Positions 1 through 7,812 of a stretch of DNA of 42,492 nucleotides are shown here, piece by piece (position 1 is the stretch's first letter; every line of letters starts with the position of its first letter). The notes under the pieces were generated by a model. It worked only from the letters and a program-made list of their open reading frames with translations, was not told where the DNA came from and did not search any database. Location of the stretch: the NCBI GenBank assembly GCA_902778565.1, contig CACYYH010000009.1, forward strand, positions 1 to 42,492. The letters run 5' to 3'. Position numbers and translations under genes: made by a program. This DNA is from an uncultured Eubacteriales bacterium (GTDB lineage Bacteria > Bacillota > Clostridia > Peptostreptococcales > Anaerovoracaceae).

Positions 1-543
1 GACCTCCTGGGCGGCACCGCTGACGTGATGGTCATGGATGCTCTCACAGGCAATCTCATGATGAAGATATTTTCCAGCTATACCACAGGGGGGAATTATG
101 AGTCCCTGGGCTATGGCTACGGACCCGGTATCGGCGAAGGCTACGATAAGGTCATTATGATCGTATCCAGGGCATCCGGAGCTCCCGTAATAGCCAACGC
201 TGTAAAATACGCCACTGAACTCATCGGAAACGACGTGCTTAAGCTGACTGAAAAGGAATTCAGCGCCGCAAAAGATGCGGGCCTCGATAAGATCATCGAT
301 GAGATCAAAGCATCCGGCAAAAAACAGGGATCCGCTAAGGTAAAATGTCCTCCGAAGGAACCCGTGCCTTACGGCATCCTTGGAGTCGAGGTCATGGATC
401 TCGACAGCGCTAAGGAAGCTCTCTGGGCAAAGGGAATCTATGCGGAGACAGGCATGGGCTGCACAGGTCCGGTGATTCTGGTTTCCGATGCCAACGGAGC
501 TAAGGCAGAAGCCATCCTGAAGGAGGCAGGCTTCAAAGTGTAA
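1..543 (+). CDS. grdD: Glycine/sarcosine/betaine reductase component C, alpha subunit (3' part)
   Basis: The reading frame is open from the first base, so the 5' part lies outside the window; 180 codons remain. The product resembles the C-terminal half of GrdD, the PlsX/phosphate-acyltransferase-like subunit of the protein C complex that releases acetyl phosphate from the acetyl-enzyme in glycine reductase (Stickland reduction). Visible landmarks are the PlsX-like DALTGN segment and the Gly/Tyr-rich stretch YGYGPGIGEGYD. The C-terminal portion, with GMGCTGPVILV, fits the family tail. A stem-loop follows the stop codon. In known grd operons grdD is the last gene, which agrees with its position here. 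Assignment rests on remembered family sequence; a PlsX or phosphotransacetylase paralogue is less likely because of the long C-terminal extension. Confidence 0.78.
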   Translation, partial: DLLGGTADVMVMDALTGNLMMKIFSSYTTGGNYESLGYGYGPGIGEGYDKVIMIVSRASGAPVIANAVKYATELIGNDVLKLTEKEFSAAKDAGLDKIIDEIKASGKKQGSAKVKCPPKEPVPYGILGVEVMDLDSAKEALWAKGIYAETGMGCTGPVILVSDANGAKAEAILKEAGFKV

Positions 544-555
544 TAAAGTATTTTG

Positions 556-590
556 CTGACCCGGATGAAACGCCGGGTCAGAGCTTTTTG
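556..590 (+). terminator. Probable terminator after grdD
   Basis: A 9-bp stem (CTGACCCGG at 556-564 with CCGGGTCAG at 573-581) has an 8-nt loop and is followed after a few bases by TTTTT. It would end grd transcription, but the T-run runs straight into the Shine-Dalgarno sequence of the next gene, so some read-through into the racemase gene is possible. Confidence 0.5.
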
Positions 591-599
591 GAGAAGAAA

Positions 600-1685
600 A
601 TGGAAAGATATCCGCAACTTGTAATAAATCTGGAACATGCCAGGGAAAACATAGAGAACATAGTTAAAAGATGCGAAGAGAAGGGTATCAGAGTCACCGG
701 AGTCATCAAGGTGTTGAATGGCCTTCCCGAAGTCTGCAGGGCATATTATGAAGGAGGCTGCAAAGTACTGGCTTCCTCCAGGATACAGCACTTAAGAGAC
801 CTTAGGGAAAAGGAGATCGGCGAAGAGTTTGAACTTCTCAGGATCCCCATGATGTCTGAAATACCGGACGTCATCAGGTATGCAGATATAAGCCTGAACT
901 CAGATGGGAGCGTTCTTAAGGCTCTCAATGAAGAGGCTCTCAGACAGGGTAAGATCCATAAAGTCATACTGATGGTGGAAGTAGGCGACCTGAGAGAAGG
1001 TTACTGGGATAAAGATGAACTGCTCAGAGACGCTCTCATGACCGAAAACGAACTGAAGGGACTTTACCTTGAGGGCGTGGGTATGAACGTGGGATGCTAC
1101 GGTTCAGTGCTTCCCACTTTTGAAAACATGCAGTACCTGGTGGACTGCGCTGAAATGATCGAAGACGCCATCGGAAGAAAGCTGGACGTGATCTCAGGAG
1201 GCGGCACATCGTCGCTTATGAGGATCATTGACGGAGATATCCCTGAAAGGATAAACGATCTCAGAGTAGGCGGTGAACCGATCGTGGCCTATACTTTGAA
1301 GCACGTTTACGGCTATCCCATGGAATGGCAGCATGAAGACGTAATAAGGATGAGGGCAGAGGTGCTGGAAGTTAGAGATAAGCCTTCCCATCCGATAGGC
1401 GAACTTGCTGTAGACGCTTTCGGACACAAGAACGTGTATGAGGATCGGGGAATCAGAAAGAGGGCGCTTCTGGGTATAGGCAGGCAGGATTACGGAGAAC
1501 CGGCTGACATACCCAACGAAGATCCTCACATTGAGATCCTGGGTGCATCTTCAGACCACACCATCGTGGATATAGAGGACTGCGACAGAGATTACAAAGC
1601 AGGAGATATAATCGAGATACGCATCAAATATGCCCAGCTCATGTACATGACTTCAAGGCAGGACGTTTACGTAAAATATATCTGA
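600..1685 (+). CDS. orr: Ornithine racemase-like PLP enzyme (alanine racemase family)
   Basis: Fold-III PLP enzyme of the alanine racemase N-terminal family. The best match in my knowledge is the ornithine racemase (Orr) group that converts L- to D-ornithine for the oxidative/reductive ornithine branch of Stickland fermentation. Lys37 in TGVIKV is the likely Schiff-base lysine, and the SGGGTSS segment near residue 200 suits phosphate binding. The length (361 aa) is typical. ATG 600 was chosen over TTG 588 because GGAG at 590-593 lies 6 nt before it. It sits directly behind grdD, so the context is amino-acid reduction. Other D-amino-acid racemase specificities (alanine, serine, lysine) cannot be excluded. 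Confidence 0.75.
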   Translation: MERYPQLVINLEHARENIENIVKRCEEKGIRVTGVIKVLNGLPEVCRAYYEGGCKVLASSRIQHLRDLREKEIGEEFELLRIPMMSEIPDVIRYADISLNSDGSVLKALNEEALRQGKIHKVILMVEVGDLREGYWDKDELLRDALMTENELKGLYLEGVGMNVGCYGSVLPTFENMQYLVDCAEMIEDAIGRKLDVISGGGTSSLMRIIDGDIPERINDLRVGGEPIVAYTLKHVYGYPMEWQHEDVIRMRAEVLEVRDKPSHPIGELAVDAFGHKNVYEDRGIRKRALLGIGRQDYGEPADIPNEDPHIEILGASSDHTIVDIEDCDRDYKAGDIIEIRIKYAQLMYMTSRQDVYVKYI

Positions 1686-1725
1686 AAGGTATATAAAGCA
1701 GAACGTTTGGTGAAGCCTTTCAACA

Positions 1726-1755
1726 TTGACAAACAGTCTTTCAGAGGTGTATAAT
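1726..1755 (+). promoter_or_regulatory. Sigma-A promoter of the ECF transporter operon
   Basis: TTGACA at 1726-1731 and TATAAT at 1750-1755, both perfect consensus, are separated by 18 bp. The leader to the ATG at 1796 is only about 35 nt and shows no riboswitch fold. Confidence 0.8.
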
Positions 1756-1795
1756 TTTTGGGTAAAAAAGGGGGAGGAAAGAAAGGAATCATATC

Positions 1796-2344
1796 ATGAA
1801 AAATAATGCAGTCAAGTCTATAGTGGCAATAGGCATAGGCGCAGCTCTCTTCTTTGTCTGCGGCAGGTTTATAGCCATTCCTTGTCCTATTCCGAACGTT
1901 ACGATCAACATCCAGTACGGTGTTCTGGCATTCATGTCAGCCGCCTTCGGACCCATCGTAGGACTTCTTATAGGTCTCATCGGTCATGCTCTCATCGACT
2001 TCAGCTGGGGCTGGGGCGTATGGTGGAGCTGGGTATTCTCATCAGCCATCTTCGGATTCGTCATGGGCTGCACTAAAAAGCTCTACGGCCTTAACGACGG
2101 TGAATTCGGAACAAAGCAGATCGTAAGATTCAACGTAAGCCAGCTTATCGGTCACATCATCGCATGGGGAATTGCAGCTCCTGCACTTGACATCCTGATC
2201 TATGCAGAGCCCGCATCCAAGGTATTCCTTCAGGGCATCGTGGCAGGCGTTTCCAACATCGTTACCACAGCTATCGTAGGAACGATCCTTTGCGTAGCAT
2301 ACGCAGCAGCAAGACCTAAGAAGGGCAGCCTTAAGGAAGAGTAA
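1796..2344 (+). CDS. ECF transporter S component, UPF0397 family
   Basis: Substrate-binding membrane subunit of an energy-coupling factor vitamin or precursor transporter. The 182-aa protein has about five or six hydrophobic helices and the UPF0397 hallmarks: an AIGIGAALF start, a PCPIPN loop, an FGPIVGLLIGLIGH segment and a WWSW motif. The two next genes supply the fused ATPase and EcfT, so this is a dedicated (group I) module. The substrate is not established for this family; a methionine-related compound has been predicted for some relatives from regulation, but no S-box or T-box is visible here. Ribosome binding site AAAGGA lies 8 nt upstream of ATG 1796. Confidence 0.85.
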   Translation: MKNNAVKSIVAIGIGAALFFVCGRFIAIPCPIPNVTINIQYGVLAFMSAAFGPIVGLLIGLIGHALIDFSWGWGVWWSWVFSSAIFGFVMGCTKKLYGLNDGEFGTKQIVRFNVSQLIGHIIAWGIAAPALDILIYAEPASKVFLQGIVAGVSNIVTTAIVGTILCVAYAAARPKKGSLKEE

Positions 2345-2346
2345 TA

Positions 2347-4077
2347 ATGATAGAATTCAAAAACTTCGGATTCAAATATAACGCGCAGGTGGACTATACC
2401 CTGCGCGATATTAATCTAAAAATAAATCCGGGTGAAAAGGTACTGATCGCAGGACCTTCGGGCTGCGGCAAATCCACGCTTATCCACTGTCTCAACGGAC
2501 TCATTCCTTTTGCTTTGGAAGGTGAAAGGGAGGGAACTCTCAAAGTTGACGGTAAGGATACCTGGGACATGTCCATCTTTGAACTGTCGAAGAAGGTAGG
2601 TACAGTCCTTCAGGACCAGGATTCCCAGTTCATCGGCCTTACGGTGGCTGAGGATCTGGCTTTCGCCCTTGAGAATGACGCTGTGGAAGAGCCTGAACTC
2701 CATGACAGAGTGGCGGAGATATCAGAAGTGGTAAATATAAACACACATCTTCTGCATTCGCCTCAGGAACTGTCAGGCGGCCAGAAACAGAGGGTGTCTT
2801 TGGGCGGAGTTCTGATAGAGGACGTGGACGTGCTGCTTTTCGATGAACCCCTGGCCAATCTGGATCCCGAGACCGGCAAGAAAGCCATTGAGCTCATAGA
2901 CGAGATCCACAAAAAGACCGGCGACACGGTCATTATCGTTGAGCACAGGCTTGAAGACGTTCTCTGGAGACCCGTGGACCGCATCATCCTGATGGAGAAA
3001 GGCCGCATAACGGCCGATACCACACCGGACGAACTTCTGTCTACAGAAGTACTGAAGAGGGCAGGTGTCCGTGAACCTCTTTATGTTACTGCGCTTAAAT
3101 ATGCGGGCGTAGAGATAACTCCGGAGATGAAAGCATCGTCTCTCGATACCATCATCCTCACTGATGAGCAGAAGCAGAAGGTAAGGGACTGGTTCAAAGC
3201 CGGCCCGCTGGCCGAAAAAAAGAGTGACGAAGAAGAGATACTGACCGTCAGAGATCTGAATTTCACTTACAGAAGCGACAGGTCGGATGCTGAAGATCAC
3301 CAGGCCCTGATAGATGTGGATTTCGACCTTTACAAAGGCGAGATGATGGCCATCGTAGGCAGGAACGGCGCAGGAAAGTCCACCTTCTCCAAGGTGGTTT
3401 GCGGCTTTGAGATGCCGGATACAGGAACCATGATTATGGACGGCATGGATCTTAGCACTCTTTCCATCAAGGAAAGAGCGGATCACATCGGCTATATCAT
3501 GCAGAATCCCAACCAGATGATATCCAAGACCATGATCTTCGATGAGGTGGCAATGGGCTTGAGAAATCGTGGAGGCATAACGGAAGAGAAGATCACTGAA
3601 AGGGTGAACCACACTCTTCAGATCTGCGGACTCTGGCCTTTCAGGAACTGGCCCATAAGCGCCTTGAGCTATGGCCAGAAAAAGCGTGTGACCATAGCCG
3701 CCATAATGTCCATGGAACCTGAGATCATGATCCTGGACGAGCCTACGGCAGGGCAGGATTACAGGCATTACACCGAGATCATGGAGTTCCTGAAGGAACT
3801 GAACGAGAGAGGCACCACAGTAGTGCTGATCACTCACGACATGCATCTCATGCTGGAATATGCCGAGAGATCCGTGGTCTTCTCCGATGGAAGGATCATC
3901 GCCTGCGATACGGCGGCAAACATCCTTACAAACGATGACATAATAAAAAGAGCCAGCCTTAAGGAAACGTCTCTTTACGGACTGGCGAAGCTTTGCGGAA
4001 TAGATGAAGGGCAGGAATTCGTGAGCCGCTTCATTCGGTACGAAAGGGGGAACGAGCGCCATGCAGAACCTCTTTAA
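2347..4077 (+). CDS. ECF transporter ATPase with two fused ABC domains
   Basis: A 576-aa protein carrying two complete nucleotide-binding domains, the cytosolic motor of the ECF transporter. The first half has Walker A GPSGCGKST, signature LSGGQKQR and Walker B LLFDEPLANLD. The second half has GRNGAGKST, a variant signature LSYGQKKR and ILDEPTAGQD. This is the fused EcfA1-EcfA2 (YkoD/CbiO-like) form. The start codon is 2 nt after the S-component stop and the end overlaps ecfT by 17 nt, so the three are translated together. Both ATP sites look intact, with catalytic glutamates present. Confidence 0.92.
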   Translation: MIEFKNFGFKYNAQVDYTLRDINLKINPGEKVLIAGPSGCGKSTLIHCLNGLIPFALEGEREGTLKVDGKDTWDMSIFELSKKVGTVLQDQDSQFIGLTVAEDLAFALENDAVEEPELHDRVAEISEVVNINTHLLHSPQELSGGQKQRVSLGGVLIEDVDVLLFDEPLANLDPETGKKAIELIDEIHKKTGDTVIIVEHRLEDVLWRPVDRIILMEKGRITADTTPDELLSTEVLKRAGVREPLYVTALKYAGVEITPEMKASSLDTIILTDEQKQKVRDWFKAGPLAEKKSDEEEILTVRDLNFTYRSDRSDAEDHQALIDVDFDLYKGEMMAIVGRNGAGKSTFSKVVCGFEMPDTGTMIMDGMDLSTLSIKERADHIGYIMQNPNQMISKTMIFDEVAMGLRNRGGITEEKITERVNHTLQICGLWPFRNWPISALSYGQKKRVTIAAIMSMEPEIMILDEPTAGQDYRHYTEIMEFLKELNERGTTVVLITHDMHLMLEYAERSVVFSDGRIIACDTAANILTNDDIIKRASLKETSLYGLAKLCGIDEGQEFVSRFIRYERGNERHAEPL

Positions 4078-4888
4078 CTACATTTCCCGCAAATCACCGA
4101 TCCACGAACTGACAGGCGCCACCAAACTGGTATGTCTGCTGCTATGGACCTTTGCAGTAATGATCACCTACGATACCAGGATACTCATTGCTTTGCCGGT
4201 GATCGCTTTCATCCTCTTCGGTATTTCGAAGATAAAGCTCAGCGACGTGAAGTTCATGATCGGCTTCACGCTGGTATTCATGGTGCTCAATAATATTCTG
4301 GTATTTCTGTTCAGTCCGGAGCATGGCGTTGGTCTATATGGCACCTGCCATCAGTTGCTGCCTCTCTGGGGAGGAAAGTATCTGACTGCTGAACAGCTCT
4401 GGTACCATCTGAACCTGGTACTGAAGTATCTGAGCTCGATCCCGGTGATACTGCTGTTCGTCTGCACCACACAGCCCAGCGAATTCGCAGCGTCTCTGAA
4501 TAAGATCGGCGTAAAATATTCAGTAGCTTATTCGGTTTCTCTGGCTTTGAGGTATATACCCGACATACAGAAGGAATACAACGATATCTCCAAAGCCCAG
4601 CAGGCGAGGGGGATCGAGATGAGCCGCAAGGTCTCTCTGGTGAAGCGTCTTAAGTCTGCATCTACGATACTGATACCGCTGATCATAATGAGTATGGATA
4701 AGATCGAGACCATCTCCAACGCCATGGAGCTCAGAGGCTTCGGAAAGAACAAAAAAAGGACCTGGTACATGGCAAGGCCCTTTACAAAGCGCGATATCCT
4801 GAGCATGGTATTCTGCGCGCTGCTGCTGGCACTTTCGATATGGTCGAACGTGAGCAGGGGGACAAGATTCTGGTCACCCTGGATGTAA
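4061..4888 (+). CDS. ecfT: ECF transporter T component (CbiQ family)
   Basis: Integral membrane coupling subunit (275 aa) that connects the S component to the ATPases. It has about five or six hydrophobic segments and the CbiQ-type cytoplasmic helices with coupling motifs: AQQARGIEM near residue 185 and AMELRGFG near residue 225, both of the A-R-G type. It overlaps the ATPase gene by 17 nt. The stop codon TAA (4886-4888) lies inside the left terminal inverted repeat of the palindromic element at 4885-5146, so the extreme C-terminus may have been set by insertion of that element. Confidence 0.88.
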   Translation: MQNLFNYISRKSPIHELTGATKLVCLLLWTFAVMITYDTRILIALPVIAFILFGISKIKLSDVKFMIGFTLVFMVLNNILVFLFSPEHGVGLYGTCHQLLPLWGGKYLTAEQLWYHLNLVLKYLSSIPVILLFVCTTQPSEFAASLNKIGVKYSVAYSVSLALRYIPDIQKEYNDISKAQQARGIEMSRKVSLVKRLKSASTILIPLIIMSMDKIETISNAMELRGFGKNKKRTWYMARPFTKRDILSMVFCALLLALSIWSNVSRGTRFWSPWM

Positions 4889-5146
4889 AACCGGTATATG
4901 TCGCGCGTGACCGCTTGCGCTGCGTCCTCGCGCAGCGGTGCTAAGCTCCGTCTGCGCTTGACGATGAAATGCTCCCGATCGCTCCGCGATACAATCAGCA
5001 CAAAAAACTGTGATTCCATATAAATATGGCCTCACAGTTTTATTTTGCACTGATTCTGACAAAGCAGTCGGGAGCATTTCATCTGCTTGCCGGTCGCTAA
5101 GTACCGGCGCTGTGGGAAGCTCCCTCGCGACATATACCGGTTTTAC
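4885..5146. mobile_element. MITE-like palindromic element, 262 bp
   Basis: Terminal inverted repeats of 21 bp match exactly (4885-4905 with 5126-5146; sequence begins GTAAAACCGGTATATGTCGC). Further inward the two halves pair again: GATGAAATGCTCCCGA at 4963-4978 with its complement at 5068-5083, and a partly matching arm at 4993-5013 with 5032-5057. A short palindrome CCATATAAATATGG sits at the centre (5016-5029). No transposase or credible gene lies inside. The architecture fits a non-autonomous miniature element or a large foldback. A direct copy of the 18-bp tip (GACATATACCGGTTTTAC) recurs outside at 5176-5193. Family identity is unknown. Confidence 0.65.
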
Positions 5147-5175
5147 TTTTTGGTCAGTTTGCAAAGGTTTTTTGA

Positions 5176-5193
5176 GACATATACCGGTTTTAC
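5176..5193 (+). repeat. Extra copy of the palindrome tip
   Basis: GACATATACCGGTTTTAC is identical to 5129-5146 and in the same orientation, 47 bp further on. It may be a solo end left by excision or a second truncated element. Confidence 0.6.
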
Positions 5194-5210
5194 CTTTTGT
5201 ATCAATAAGG

Positions 5211-5245
5211 AAAGGAACGTGCTGGAGCACGTTCCTTTTGATTTT
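5211..5245 (+). terminator. Intrinsic terminator between convergent genes
   Basis: A 12-bp perfect stem (AAAGGAACGTGC, loop TGGA, complement to 5238) is followed on the + strand by TTGATTTT. It lies 5 bp beyond the stop codon of the PAP2 gene on the minus strand, so it may stop transcription from both sides, although the minus-strand side lacks a T-run. Confidence 0.75.
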
Positions 5246-6293
5246 AGTTTAATATGTCGGAGTCGGAGCCGCGGCGCCAGGTGCCTGAACCTGTAACAGG
5301 CTCTTCGGGCTCGATCTTTCTGTAACGCTTGCGCTGCCATTTTACAATGGCGGGGTATCCGCCTGCTACCCAGAAGAATACCGAGAAGTACTTGAAGAAG
5401 TGTTCAAGGTGTTCGTCAAGAGGAGCAGTGATGAGAGGGATGATCCCAACGTATAAGATAACTATTCCCAGGAATCCGTAGAAGAAGATGTATCCGCGCT
5501 CTGACGCCTTTTTCGGAAGGTGATAGTCTATGAAACGCTTCTCTATGAACCAGCCGATGAGGAAACCGCTGAACATTCCTGCTCCTGTATAGCAGTCTGT
5601 TATCATTTCATAAGGATCCGCAAGGATATTTCCGGCTTCGTCGTAATCCATGGGGTAGGGCTTGAGCACCAGATAGATCATGGCGGCGATTATGAAAATC
5701 AGTCCGATGATCATAAGGATCGTTCTGTTTTTCAGAGACTTCTTTTCAGCGTCTGGCATACCCGCATAGGATTCATCCTTTTTCACCAGCCAGTTTATGA
5801 CCAGGGCGTTGAAGATGAGTACGGCTATGCCTTCGAGAACGGCCACGGATACATCCAGAAGTGTATGTGCTCCAAGCCAGTTCCTGGCGAAGGCCGTAAG
5901 TACGATCATCAGCGACATAAAGGCCACGAAAAGCTTATTTTTGTTCCTGTATATGGCTGTGCCGCCGTATACCGCAGTGGCGCTGAGTGTGTGACCGCTG
6001 GGGAAAGAATAGCCCGTGGCAGATCCCGATGCGGCTTCCGCAAGGTGGATCCTGGGGTCAGCTACCCAAGGCCTGTAGATGCATGCGGTGTTCTTTATGA
6101 TCTGGTTCAGCATGTATCCGCCTGAGAAACAGGCCAGGATATACGCTCCGGCGCGCTTGCTGGTGCACCAGTAGATATAAGCGGCAATCAGTATGCCTAC
6201 GATAGTTATTGCCTCGGAGATGCCCAGCAGGAGATAGTTTATCATGTCCGGGGCAGCATCTCTGAGATTCTGTAACTCTAACAAATAACCCAT
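5244..6293 (-). CDS. PAP2-family membrane phosphatase
   Basis: Multi-spanning membrane protein (349 aa, around eight hydrophobic segments) of the PAP2 / lipid phosphate phosphatase superfamily. The three catalytic motifs are present: K67 with R74-P75 (motif C1), PSGH at 98-101 (C2) and R137...H143...D147 (C3). Likely substrates are lipid phosphates such as undecaprenyl pyrophosphate or phosphatidic/phosphatidylglycerol phosphate; which one cannot be told. The C-terminal half carries extra membrane segments beyond the catalytic core. The start at 6293 has only a weak ribosome binding site; a minus-strand TGATATAAT extended -10 box (6339-6347) is the candidate promoter. Confidence 0.82.
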   Translation of the reverse strand: MGYLLELQNLRDAAPDMINYLLLGISEAITIVGILIAAYIYWCTSKRAGAYILACFSGGYMLNQIIKNTACIYRPWVADPRIHLAEAASGSATGYSFPSGHTLSATAVYGGTAIYRNKNKLFVAFMSLMIVLTAFARNWLGAHTLLDVSVAVLEGIAVLIFNALVINWLVKKDESYAGMPDAEKKSLKNRTILMIIGLIFIIAAMIYLVLKPYPMDYDEAGNILADPYEMITDCYTGAGMFSGFLIGWFIEKRFIDYHLPKKASERGYIFFYGFLGIVILYVGIIPLITAPLDEHLEHFFKYFSVFFWVAGGYPAIVKWQRKRYRKIEPEEPVTGSGTWRRGSDSDILN

Positions 6294-6355
6294 AATAAAA
6301 AATCCAATAAAAACAACTAATATTAATGAACAGCATTCATTATATCATATTTTTG

Positions 6356-6384
6356 TTGACAATAAATAATGATTTTTGTATAAT
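6356..6384 (+). promoter_or_regulatory. Consensus sigma-A promoter of the B3/B4 gene
   Basis: TTGACA at 6356-6361 and TATAAT at 6379-6384 with a 17-bp spacer, a perfect consensus. The first codon is at 6531, so the transcript has a leader of about 140 nt, long enough for regulation. Confidence 0.85.
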
Positions 6385-6408
6385 TCAGACGAAAAGAATA
6401 ATTGACTT

Positions 6409-6485
6409 GCCGCCGGGTAAGTAAGAAGCAGCGCAGATCCATTTCGTTAGGCCTTTGAAGATTTGGATACCGGCGCTTTTATTAT
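6409..6485 (+). promoter_or_regulatory. Candidate attenuator leader (mutually exclusive stems)
   Basis: Segment 6465-6476 (GGATACCGGCGC) can pair in two ways. With 6411-6419 (CGCCGGGTA) it makes an 8-bp stem with one bulge. With 6431-6440 (GCGC and ATCC blocks) it makes a hairpin immediately followed by TTTTATTATATA, like an intrinsic terminator. That is the layout of a terminator/antiterminator switch. No T-box consensus or riboswitch core that I know is visible, so the signal is unidentified. Confidence 0.4.
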
Positions 6486-6530
6486 ATATAAAAGCTCCCT
6501 GTGACAGCAAAGAATAACGGAGGTAAAAAA

Positions 6531-7241
6531 ATGAAAAAATTCGTAATGGAGAAACCTTTCCTTGAACTGTTCCCTGACTGTGAGATCGGCATCCTGGTAT
6601 GCAACGGCATCAACAACCAGCCCACGGATGAGGAGAAATACGCTCCCTGGCTCAGAGAAAACGAGAAGATCGCTGCCAAGTATTTCAAGGCAGAAGAGTG
6701 GACAGAGAATCCTGTAGTCAGAGTATGGAGAGACGCTTTCCATGAGTTCAAGACCAAGAAGGGTGTTCGCTGCTCCATCGAGGCGCTGCTTAAACGTGTA
6801 TCCAACGGCGGAGAGATCGGATGCATCAACCCGCTGGTTGACATCTATAACGGTATCTCCCTCAAGTACGGCATGCCCGTAGGCGGAGAGAATATCGACG
6901 CATTTGACGGTGACATCAGACTGGCTGTAGCCGACGGCGGTGAATATTTCGTGACCTACGGTTCCGATAAGGATGAGCCCGCTCTTCCCGGAGAAGTAGT
7001 TTACAAGGACAACACCGGAGCTATCTGCCGCTGCTGGAACTGGCGTGAGTCTGTACGAACCATGCTCACTGAGGACGTAACAAACGCTTTCATGATCATA
7101 GAGCAGGTCAACAACAAGAGACATGATGAGCTTGAAGCTGCTCTCGATGAACTGAAAGCCATGATCGAAAAGGAACTTGGCGGCGCAGTAACGAAGTTTA
7201 TTGCAAACAAAGAGAATCCCGAGGTAGTAATTGAAGAATAA
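6531..7241 (+). CDS. B3/B4 (tRNA-binding-like) domain protein
   Basis: A 236-aa protein whose middle part matches the B3/B4 domain of the phenylalanyl-tRNA synthetase beta chain, a fold also found alone in small bacterial proteins. Typical elements are the RVWRDAFHEF segment, the KGVRCSIEALLKRV helix, the NPLVDIYN motif and the GGEN/FDGDI loop. In PheRS this domain belongs to the editing module; the role of stand-alone versions is not established but editing or binding of aminoacyl-tRNA or an amino acid is plausible. ATG 6531 was chosen over GTG 6501 because CGGAGGT lies 6 nt upstream. It is followed 13 nt later by an EamA-type transporter, suggesting joint export or sensing of a small molecule. 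Confidence 0.8.
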   Translation: MKKFVMEKPFLELFPDCEIGILVCNGINNQPTDEEKYAPWLRENEKIAAKYFKAEEWTENPVVRVWRDAFHEFKTKKGVRCSIEALLKRVSNGGEIGCINPLVDIYNGISLKYGMPVGGENIDAFDGDIRLAVADGGEYFVTYGSDKDEPALPGEVVYKDNTGAICRCWNWRESVRTMLTEDVTNAFMIIEQVNNKRHDELEAALDELKAMIEKELGGAVTKFIANKENPEVVIEE

Positions 7242-7254
7242 CAGAGGTAACGGA

Positions 7255-7683
7255 ATGCTGGCATATATATGGCCTATGGCGCTGGTGGTATTTTCAAACG
7301 TTGTTTATCAGATATGCGCCAAATCAGTACCGCAGGACATGAATCCTTTTGCATCGCTGACTATAACTTATTTGGTATCGGCAGCCGTAAGCTTTGTGCT
7401 GTTCTTTGTCATGGGTAATGATGTGAGCCTTATAGCGGAATACGGCAAAGCGAACTGGGTACCTTTTGTTTTCGGACTGGTGCTCGTTGGCCTGGAAGTC
7501 GGCTTTATCTTTATCTATAAGGCGGGATGGCAGGTAAGCACTGCGTCTGTCGTTCAGAGCGCTTTTCTGGCAGTAGCCCTTATATTCGTAGGATATCTGC
7601 TTTTCCATGAGAAGCTCAGCGCAAACAAGATCATAGGCGTAGTCATCTGTCTCGTCGGACTTTACTTTATCAATAAGAACTGA
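7255..7683 (+). CDS. Small EamA/DMT-type transporter
   Basis: A short, very hydrophobic protein (142 aa) with four or five transmembrane segments. Its end reads like one EamA repeat: an SAFLAVALIFVGYLLFHEKLS segment followed by GVVICLVGLYF. Full EamA transporters have ten helices in two repeats, so this half-size version probably works as a dimer, as in small multidrug resistance proteins. ATG 7255, with GAGG 7 nt upstream, is preferred to TTG 7231, which would overlap the preceding stop. It forms a two-gene unit with the B3/B4 gene and ends at a strong terminator. The substrate is unknown. Confidence 0.75.
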   Translation: MLAYIWPMALVVFSNVVYQICAKSVPQDMNPFASLTITYLVSAAVSFVLFFVMGNDVSLIAEYGKANWVPFVFGLVLVGLEVGFIFIYKAGWQVSTASVVQSAFLAVALIFVGYLLFHEKLSANKIIGVVICLVGLYFINKN

Positions 7684-7702
7684 CCGGATCGTAGGATCCT
7701 GC

Positions 7703-7740
7703 ACACCCCGGAAATTATTTCCGGGGTGTTTTGAATTTTT
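7703..7740 (+). terminator. Strong intrinsic terminator
   Basis: Twelve-bp perfect stem ACACCCCGGAAA with its complement (7703-7714, 7718-7729), 3-nt loop, followed by TTTTGAATTTTT. Closes the B3/B4-EamA unit. Confidence 0.9.
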
Positions 7741-7812
7741 TGCAACATTTCCGAAGCCTGAACTGTATATGAGTCAAAGGGGAACTTATATAGATCATTC
7801 AGGAGGAAAGAT

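Noticed and set aside
1686-1795. Riboswitch before the ECF operon
   Set aside because: Only about 35 nt separate the likely transcription start from the start codon, too short for known vitamin riboswitches.
2773-4062. 429-codon minus-strand ORF
   Set aside because: Shadow of the fused ECF ATPase gene; no family resemblance, and the + strand frame has two full ABC domains.
5010-5340. Several short ORFs in the palindromic element
   Set aside because: They translate the inverted repeats, overlap each other on both strands and lack ribosome binding sites.
6385-6530. T-box or known riboswitch
   Set aside because: The T-box consensus (AGGGTGGNACCGCG type) is missing, and no core of TPP, SAM, preQ1, guanidine, ZTP or c-di-GMP riboswitches could be seen.
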